Source: JBGTCY01 sp041748615 (GTDB lineage Bacteria; Bacteroidota; Bacteroidia; Chitinophagales; CAIOSU01). Taken from it: a stretch of DNA of 12,437 nucleotides. The notes under the pieces were generated by a model. It was not told the origin of the DNA and did not search any database. It saw nothing but the letters and a program-made list of their open reading frames with translations. Shown piece after piece: positions 7,901 through 12,437 of this stretch. A program made the position numbers and the translations under genes. The stretch is from NCBI GenBank assembly GCA_041748615.1, contig JBGTCY010000090.1, positions 1-12,437 on the forward strand. Direction: 5' to 3'. Within the stretch, counting starts at the first letter, position 1. Every line of letters starts with the position of its first letter.

Positions 7901-8773
7901 CTACAAGAACATCTTTAACGCCCTCTCTACCCCACTCAGATAACTTGTTCCGAATAAATTTAAATGAACCAATAACGGGTAGAGATTGCAAACGTCAGCA
8001 CGAATATCAAAGCCGGGCTGAAGCGGAAAAGCGGCATGATAGGCTGCATAAAACCGCTCATCAAAACCGCCAAACAGCCGGGTAAAAGCGATTTCCATCT
8101 CCCGATGACCAAAATAAACCGCGGGGTCAATCAGGCATATTTCGCCATCTTCACCGCACATGAAATTTCCGCTCCACAAATCTCCATGCAAAAGTGAAGG
8201 AGGTTCATCAGGAAAAAAACTTTCCAGATTCTGATAGAGCCTTTCAAATTGTCCCTGATGTAAAGGTTTTAAAAAACCATTTGTTAATGCAAGTTGAACT
8301 TGAGGTTTTAATCTTTCTTCGATGAAAAAAATTGTCCAATCTGTATGCTGATGATTTCGTTGCGGCAATGAACCGATATAATTATCATGTTCTAATCCAA
8401 AATATTCAGAAGTAAATTTGTGAACATGCGCTAAGCGTTCGCCAAAATTCTCCCAGAATTTTTTATTTCTACCTGATGATTGAATCCATTCAAGAATGAG
8501 ATATGATTGGTTGCCTGATTCTCCGAAAGCAATTACTTCCGGAACATGGATAGTATTTGCAGAAGCTAAAATTTTTAATCCTTTCGCTTCCGATTCAAAC
8601 ATGCCCGGATAAAGCAAAGCATCATTTTGCTTGATGAAAAAATTCCCTTCTGTAGTGGAAAGTTTTTGGGAAAGATTGATACATCCTCCGCTAACCGGAG
8701 CGAACTTCAGGATTTTAACCTGTTTACCGGAATATTGAGAAAGCTTAGATTCAATTTCCCGCTCAATGGACAT
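7901..8773 (-). CDS. Fructosamine kinase family protein (fructosamine/ketosamine-3-kinase)
   Basis: A cytoplasmic aminoglycoside-phosphotransferase-like kinase. Family members phosphorylate ketosamine adducts of amines and proteins (ribulosamine or fructosamine), which lets the adduct break down, a form of deglycation. Visible landmarks are VSGGCIN (27-33), the ATP-binding lysine in FFIKQN (Lys48), Glu62 in the following helix, the catalytic loop LLHGDLWSGN (194-203, with His196, Asp198, Asn203), and the metal-binding IDPA with Asp216 followed by YFGHREMEIAFTRLFGGF. The C-terminus LLVHLNLFGTSYLSGVE is typical, and 290 residues is full length. The ATG at 8773 is 17 bases after the stop of the preceding exported-protein gene, so the two are probably co-transcribed. 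The bacterial substrate is not shown by the sequence. Confidence 0.92.
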   Translation of the reverse strand: MSIEREIESKLSQYSGKQVKILKFAPVSGGCINLSQKLSTTEGNFFIKQNDALLYPGMFESEAKGLKILASANTIHVPEVIAFGESGNQSYLILEWIQSSGRNKKFWENFGERLAHVHKFTSEYFGLEHDNYIGSLPQRNHQHTDWTIFFIEERLKPQVQLALTNGFLKPLHQGQFERLYQNLESFFPDEPPSLLHGDLWSGNFMCGEDGEICLIDPAVYFGHREMEIAFTRLFGGFDERFYAAYHAAFPLQPGFDIRADVCNLYPLLVHLNLFGTSYLSGVERALKMFL

Positions 8774-8790
8774 TGGCAGAAAAGTGTGAG

Positions 8791-9309
8791 TTATTTAGTT
8801 AAATATTCAAGAACAAAACCGTTATCACCTTCGTAATCAATCTCTTTGAGTGTAATCGCGATTTTAGAATTTTTCTTCCCATAATTCCACTTCAACATCT
8901 CCTCCTCTTTTGAAGGAGAGCCGTAAGTTTTACTAAGCGTTTCTTTCAGAAGATTAAACAATTTACCGGATGATTCCTGTTCAATGAAATAAGTTTCGAA
9001 TGAAGTCTCGACCAATTTTGTACTGTTGAATCCAAAACGGATGTCTCCGAAGTCCAGCTTATCATCACTGAAATAAATCGTGTATGTAATATAGCTATTG
9101 TCCTCTCCGAAAATCTCTGTGTTGCCAAGAGCGCTTTTAACATCGCTGAGCGAAGAACCAGGTTTTAACCCGTAAGGCATTAAACCTTTACCTTTTATCT
9201 TTAATACTTTTATAACCTCATCACCGCTTTTGAAATAATCCTGTGCATTGATAAAATTTACAAATCCAACTGAAAGAATAATGATAAATATTGAAAATGA
9301 ATAATTCAT
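8791..9309 (-). CDS. Exported protein of unknown function
   Basis: I do not recognise this 172-residue protein. It starts with a clear signal peptide (about 1-22, hydrophobic FSIFIIILSVGFVNF, cleavage after INA before Gln23), so it should be periplasmic or secreted; there is no lipobox Cys. The mature part has YGLKPGSSLSDVKSALGN (46-63), a Gly-x-x-x-Gly..DVK..LG pattern seen in small periplasmic proteins that track sequence change or ligand binding, then predicted strands (YITYTIYF, DIRFGF). A second helix-turn follows, LFNLLKETLSKTYGSP (117-132), with a Trp after it (KWNYG) and final strands. It might be two related halves. It has its own likely promoter upstream and a fructosamine-kinase gene 17 bases downstream. 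The gene call is good; the function is unknown. Confidence 0.8.
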   Translation of the reverse strand: MNYSFSIFIIILSVGFVNFINAQDYFKSGDEVIKVLKIKGKGLMPYGLKPGSSLSDVKSALGNTEIFGEDNSYITYTIYFSDDKLDFGDIRFGFNSTKLVETSFETYFIEQESSGKLFNLLKETLSKTYGSPSKEEEMLKWNYGKKNSKIAITLKEIDYEGDNGFVLEYLTK

Positions 9310-9332
9310 AGTAAGTTAATAAAGATTTATTG

Positions 9333-9340
9333 CAAACATA
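9333..9340 (-). promoter_or_regulatory. Candidate -7 element TATGTTTG
   Basis: Read on the - strand, 9340-9333 is TATGTTTG, an exact TAnnTTTG -7 match for the Bacteroidota primary sigma factor, about 23 bases before the ATG at 9309 of the exported-protein gene. No convincing TTG lies at the usual distance upstream, so the -33 half is weak or absent. Confidence 0.45.
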
Positions 9341-9372
9341 AGCAAAAGAGGGATTTAGAATGACGGTTTTGA

Positions 9373-9389
9373 TTCAATCAAAGATTGAA
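9373..9389. repeat. Small inverted repeat downstream of mnhG
   Basis: TTCAATC (9373-9379) and GATTGAA (9383-9389) form a 7-bp stem with a 3-base loop, about 47 bases past the mnhG stop on the - strand. It could end the mnh transcript, but the stem is AT-rich and is followed by TCAAAACC rather than a T tract, so an intrinsic terminator is doubtful. Confidence 0.3.
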
Positions 9390-9435
9390 ATAGCCACGCT
9401 GATTACAACCTTTGGCATAAATAAATCCCATCAAG

Positions 9436-9807
9436 TCATTTTCCATGAATCTCACTATCCTCATTTTTAATCTGATGGATATTTTCATCTTCCTTCAATT
9501 CATCCAAAAATGTAAGGTCTGTCATTGGAGTATTATCCCGATAGGCTGCAAGACCAATAACATGCGCGGCAACCGCCAAAGAAAACAACAAAAACATAAA
9601 AATAACAGTTGCTTTCAGGAAAACTGAAGTGTCATTGAAATGAATAATGACGCCTAATAAAATAAATCCCACTCCAAGTGTCACTGCTTTTGTTACTGCC
9701 GACATGCGGGTGTAAACATCCGGCATTTTGATAATGCCGATTGCCGAAATCAAGATGAAAATGATACCGATATAAATACACACGACTGAAATGACAGATG
9801 CTATCAT
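9436..9807 (-). CDS. mnhG: Mrp/Mnh-type Na+/H+ antiporter subunit G
   Basis: Small membrane subunit of the multi-subunit Mrp (Mnh/Pha) cation/proton antiporter. It has three hydrophobic segments (about 4-24, 41-58, 64-88) and the family signature IIKMPDVYTRMSAVTKAVTLG between the first two. Many relatives have His where this protein has Ser (R-M-S-A). After the last membrane segment there is a charged, mostly acidic tail of about 30 residues (DELKEDENIHQIKNEDSE), probably cytoplasmic. The 123-residue length is within the family range. Its ATG overlaps the mnhF stop by four bases (ATGA), so translation is likely coupled, and a good GGAGGAG site lies just upstream inside mnhF. It is the last gene of the mnh run in this window. 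Confidence 0.93.
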   Translation of the reverse strand: MIASVISVVCIYIGIIFILISAIGIIKMPDVYTRMSAVTKAVTLGVGFILLGVIIHFNDTSVFLKATVIFMFLLFSLAVAAHVIGLAAYRDNTPMTDLTFLDELKEDENIHQIKNEDSEIHGK

Positions 9808-10085
9808 ATTTTTCTCCTCCCTCTTTTTCTCAGATAATAGGCAAAAGCAATCGCGCCCATGAATACGACAAACGACATGGTGAGCACCACATCAATGTAC
9901 AGATAGTTGTTCCACCGGATGGCAAATACCGACAACATGCCGATAACTACACAAGTCAGCACATCGAATGCTGTGACCCGGTCGGCAATAGATGGTCCCG
10001 CCACCAAGCGATACATCACAATGCCCGCAATCAGCACGAGGAGGACGACTGCTATATAGAGTGATAGTTCGATGAAGTTTTCCAT
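9804..10085 (-). CDS. mnhF: Mrp/Mnh-type Na+/H+ antiporter subunit F
   Basis: A 93-residue three-helix membrane subunit of the Mrp antiporter. The signature RLVAGPSIADRVTAFDVL (26-43) contains the Asp-Arg pair (35-36) and Asp41 typical of MrpF, followed by a membrane segment (about 44-56), NYLYIDVVL and a last segment (about 66-85). The tail is strongly basic (RKRGRRKI), consistent with an inside C-terminus. Its ATG shares one base with the mnhE stop (TGATG), and its own stop overlaps the mnhG start by four bases. No oddities; a full-length subunit. Confidence 0.94.
   Translation of the reverse strand: MENFIELSLYIAVVLLVLIAGIVMYRLVAGPSIADRVTAFDVLTCVVIGMLSVFAIRWNNYLYIDVVLTMSFVVFMGAIAFAYYLRKRGRRKI
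9814..9820 (-). promoter_or_regulatory. Strong Shine-Dalgarno site for mnhG
   Basis: Read on the - strand the bases are GGAGGAG, six bases before the mnhG ATG and inside the end of mnhF. Such strong anti-Shine-Dalgarno complementarity is uncommon in Bacteroidota and is not seen at the other mnh starts here. It may add to coupling, or reflect the Arg/Lys-rich end of mnhF. Confidence 0.5.
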
Positions 10086-10579
10086 CAGCGCGTCAGTTCG
10101 AGTAATCTTCTTTCATAACTGTCTTTAATTTTTCTTTTCACCGCTTCCACATCTCCGTTGGGAATATACATTTCATGTACGTAAAGAAATTTCCGGTCTT
10201 TCGAAACTTCAAGACTCAGTGTGCCGGGTGTAAATGTGATAAGAGTAGCGAGTGTGACGATTTCCCTGTCCGTTTCAGCATCTAACGGAATGGCGATAAT
10301 CGCGGGGTTCATGTGATGCACGGGTGTCAGCACATCATAAGCAACACGGAAATTGCAGACAAAAAGTTCTTTGATGATAAATAAAATGTAACTAATCAAC
10401 TTAGGAAATTTAAAAAAATAACGCCTGTTGAAAAAATAGGTAGTGAGCCAGATAGTAAGAAATAATACACTGTAAACACCAATAAAAACAACCGGTTTAC
10501 TAAACTTCAGGTCAATAAAATATTCGATGAGCCACAGTCCGGCAAATGCAAGAAGCAGGTTATATAAGAGCCATTTCAT
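10085..10579 (-). CDS. mnhE: Mrp/Mnh-type Na+/H+ antiporter subunit E
   Basis: A membrane subunit of the Mrp antiporter, 164 residues. The N-terminal part has about two to three hydrophobic segments (roughly 4-22, 29-49, 61-78). A cytoplasmic domain follows with the family's best-kept stretch, TLATLITFTPGTLSLEVS (109-126), then KFLYVHEMYIP (130-140) and a charged amphipathic end. Its ATG overlaps the mnhD stop by four bases (ATGA at 10579-10576) and its TGA shares one base with the mnhF ATG, so it sits in a tightly coupled operon. In studied systems MrpE is needed for full activity although it is not itself the proton channel. Complete, with no anomalies. Confidence 0.93.
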   Translation of the reverse strand: MKWLLYNLLLAFAGLWLIEYFIDLKFSKPVVFIGVYSVLFLTIWLTTYFFNRRYFFKFPKLISYILFIIKELFVCNFRVAYDVLTPVHHMNPAIIAIPLDAETDREIVTLATLITFTPGTLSLEVSKDRKFLYVHEMYIPNGDVEAVKRKIKDSYERRLLELTR

Positions 10580-12084
10580 TGTTTTGTTGTTAATATGGAT
10601 TGAATATAAGCATCTCTATCCAATAATTGGTTGGCTGTTTCAACGGCAATCTCATAAAAGGGTGATGCAAAAAAGCCGATGAATAATGTACAGCCTGCAA
10701 GCGCTACAACCGGCAACACTAACATCCACAGTGGTCCCGGATTGTTCATGTAAAATTCAGGGTCGTTTTCAAATTCGGGTTCATTCGTCCAGAAGACTTC
10801 ATTCCAGATTTTGGTCATGGAAAATAACGTGAGTAAACTGACCCCCAGCGCGATAAACATCAGCCAGAATAATTCAGCTTCGATACTCGCTTTGATTAAA
10901 ATAAATTTTGCCCAAAATCCGGAGAATGGCGGCAACCCCGCCAGCGACAAGGCGGGTATTAAAAACAAAAACGCCAACCACGGATAATCGCGGTAAATGC
11001 CTCCGATGTATTTCAGCTTAAAACTGCCTTTCAGATAATGCACGATACCGCTGATGAGAAATAAATTCGTTTTCACGATGATGTGATGCATGAGGTAAAA
11101 TACTGTTCCAGCCAACGCTAAAGGGCTGAAAATCGCTAATCCCATCACCATGTAGCCGATCTGGCTTACGATGTGAAAAGATAAAATGCGCCTGAAATCA
11201 AACTGCACCGCAGCGCCCAACACGCCCACGGTCATCGTGAAGGCAGAAATAAGCATGATGATGAAATGTGTGAATTCCGTATCCAGCACAAAAATGAGCG
11301 TGAACACGCGCAACATCGCATAAACGCCTACTTTGGTCAACAATCCGGAAAATACCGCAGCCACAGCAACCGGGGGTGTGTGATATGAAGCCGGCAGCCA
11401 GAAAAACAAAGGAAACACTGCCGCCTTTATTCCGAAGGAAACCAAAAAAAACATCGCTGCCAATGAAACCATCCCCTTCTCCTGCACCAGTGCGACTTTT
11501 CCCGCGAGGTCGGCAAAATTAAGTGTGCCGGTAAGGCTGTAAATGATTCCCACTCCGGCTAAGAAAATTGCAGAAGAAATAAAATTGAGCGTCACGTATT
11601 TGATTGCGCCTTCCAACTGCCGTTTTGCCCCACCCAATGCCAGCAGTACAAACGAAGACATCAACATAATTTCAAACCACACATACATGTTAAAAATATC
11701 ACCCGCGACAAACGCGCCCGACACTCCGAAAATTAAAAAATTGAAAAGCGGATAAAACCCGAACATTTTGCGTTTCGCATCCATCGAAGGGATGGAATAA
11801 AAACCAACTGTCAGCCCGATGAGCGCGGTGAGGGTAACCATGATGGCGGAAAGCATATCTGCCGCGAGCGTGATGCCGAAAGGCGCTGACCAGTTACCCG
11901 CCTGCAACACCAGGATTCCCTCCGAGCGTACGTGCGTGAAAAGATTGAATGAAAAAACAAGCATCGCCAGCATTCCTCCTACCGTGAGCCAACTTTGCAG
12001 GCGGTTATGTTTCCATACCAACACGCAAAGCAGCGCGGTGATGAAAGGAGTAAATAAAGGTAGCAGCAGGTTGATTGTCATCAT
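10576..12084 (-). CDS. mnhD: Mrp/Mnh-type Na+/H+ antiporter subunit D
   Basis: The large proton-translocating subunit of the Mrp antiporter, related to complex I subunits NuoL/M/N. I place the start at ATG 12084, two bases after the mnhC stop, giving 502 residues; a TTG at 12090 is in frame but less likely, and a second ATG lies at 12081. About 14 membrane helices are expected. Key charged residues in membrane helices are kept: Glu138 in YVWFEIML, Lys220 in FGIKAAVFPL, Lys251 in GLLTKVGVY, and Lys338 in HHIIVKTNLFL. The FWLPASYHTPP loop and the discontinuous segment LAGLPPFSGFWAKF also match the family. The positions of Glu138 and Lys220 agree with the essential pair I recall from Bacillus MrpD. 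mnhE overlaps its stop by four bases. Confidence 0.95.
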   Translation of the reverse strand: MMTINLLLPLFTPFITALLCVLVWKHNRLQSWLTVGGMLAMLVFSFNLFTHVRSEGILVLQAGNWSAPFGITLAADMLSAIMVTLTALIGLTVGFYSIPSMDAKRKMFGFYPLFNFLIFGVSGAFVAGDIFNMYVWFEIMLMSSFVLLALGGAKRQLEGAIKYVTLNFISSAIFLAGVGIIYSLTGTLNFADLAGKVALVQEKGMVSLAAMFFLVSFGIKAAVFPLFFWLPASYHTPPVAVAAVFSGLLTKVGVYAMLRVFTLIFVLDTEFTHFIIMLISAFTMTVGVLGAAVQFDFRRILSFHIVSQIGYMVMGLAIFSPLALAGTVFYLMHHIIVKTNLFLISGIVHYLKGSFKLKYIGGIYRDYPWLAFLFLIPALSLAGLPPFSGFWAKFILIKASIEAELFWLMFIALGVSLLTLFSMTKIWNEVFWTNEPEFENDPEFYMNNPGPLWMLVLPVVALAGCTLFIGFFASPFYEIAVETANQLLDRDAYIQSILTTKQ

Positions 12085-12086
12085 TT

Positions 12087-12437
12087 TCAATTCTTATCCG
12101 GCAAATCCGTATTGGTCAGTGAATCTAAATCATCCGTTCCTGTAGCTTGATAAACTCTTTTAATTAACACAATGGCAAATGCCTGAATACCGAATCCGAT
12201 GACTATCGCGGTGAGAATCAGCGCTTGTGGCAACGGGTCGGAGTAAGCGCCCGTGAGCATTTCAGCGCCTTCGGGTATAAATGCAGGACTCGCTTTCGAC
12301 AATCTACCCAAAGTGAAAATGAATAAATTTGAAGCATGACTAATCAACATCAAGCCGATGATGAGTTTTACCAAGCTACGTCTCATCAGCATATAAAATG
12401 CCGCGGCATACAGTACTCCGGTTAATATCGCTAAGAG
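12087..12437 (-). CDS. mnhC: Mrp/Mnh-type Na+/H+ antiporter subunit C (5' partial)
   Basis: A NuoK-like three-helix subunit of the Mrp antiporter, cut at its start by the window edge. The ATG at 12392 is internal: the 15 codons before it are open and encode LLAILTGVLYAAAFY, which is the expected first helix (family pattern with GVLYA before the Arg-Arg-Ser). The rest reads RRSLVKLIIGLMLISHASNL, a second helix, then PEGAEMLTGAYSDPLPQALILTAIVIGF with the family PLPQALxLTAIVI signature, a third helix, and a polar tail. 117 in-window codons including the stop. mnhD begins two bases after its TGA. The missing first residues, and probably mnhB and mnhA, lie beyond the right edge. Confidence 0.94.
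   Translation of the reverse strand, partial: LLAILTGVLYAAAFYMLMRRSLVKLIIGLMLISHASNLFIFTLGRLSKASPAFIPEGAEMLTGAYSDPLPQALILTAIVIGFGIQAFAIVLIKRVYQATGTDDLDSLTNTDLPDKN

Noticed and set aside
9445..10064. Plus-strand open frames opposite mnhG and mnhF
   Set aside because: Both are antisense to clear antiporter subunits; their composition does not resemble a real protein.
12088..12090. TTG at 12090 as the start of mnhD
   Set aside because: Two ATG codons lie directly after it and just past the mnhC stop, which is a more likely start in this operon.
12390..12392. ATG at 12392 as the start of mnhC
   Set aside because: The upstream in-frame codons encode the expected first helix (GVLYAAAFY), so the gene continues past the right edge.
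1..12437. CRISPR array, defence island, phage or transposon
   Set aside because: No repeat-spacer pattern, transposase, integrase, nuclease or toxin-antitoxin gene was seen on either strand.

Overview
The window looks like chromosome from a member of the Bacteroidota. The evidence is a giant PKD-repeat surface protein ending in the type B C-terminal signal of the type IX secretion system (T9SS), followed at once by a PorP/SprF family gene. One intergenic region also carries a TAnnTTTG-type -7 promoter element typical of this phylum, and most starts lack a clear Shine-Dalgarno sequence. No RNA gene, mobile element, CRISPR array or phage gene was seen, and no stretch over 300 bases lacks a gene.

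Layout. From the left edge to about 6.44 kb everything reads on the + strand: the 3' part of a very large secreted adhesin-like gene (its start lies outside the window), then nine bases later a PorP/SprF-like outer-membrane protein, then a small META-like lipoprotein. From 6.51 kb to the right edge everything reads on the - strand. In transcription order from the right edge these are the Mrp/Mnh-type Na+/H+ antiporter genes mnhC (cut by the edge), mnhD, mnhE, mnhF and mnhG, packed with overlapping or nearly touching ends; an exported protein of unknown function with its own likely promoter; a fructosamine-kinase family protein 17 bases behind it; and an integral-membrane fatty acid hydroxylase whose C-terminal half resembles alkylglycerol monooxygenase.

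Function. The adhesin and the PorP/SprF protein very likely form a SprB/SprF-like pair, in which the SprF-like protein helps the T9SS export or anchor its neighbour. The mnh genes encode a multi-subunit secondary antiporter for Na+ and pH homeostasis; mnhA and mnhB should lie just beyond the right edge. The other genes look like ordinary metabolic or envelope genes with no clear shared pathway. I do not see strong evidence for a wholly new system. The most interesting items are the cysteine-paired architecture of the adhesin and the AGMO-like hydroxylase.
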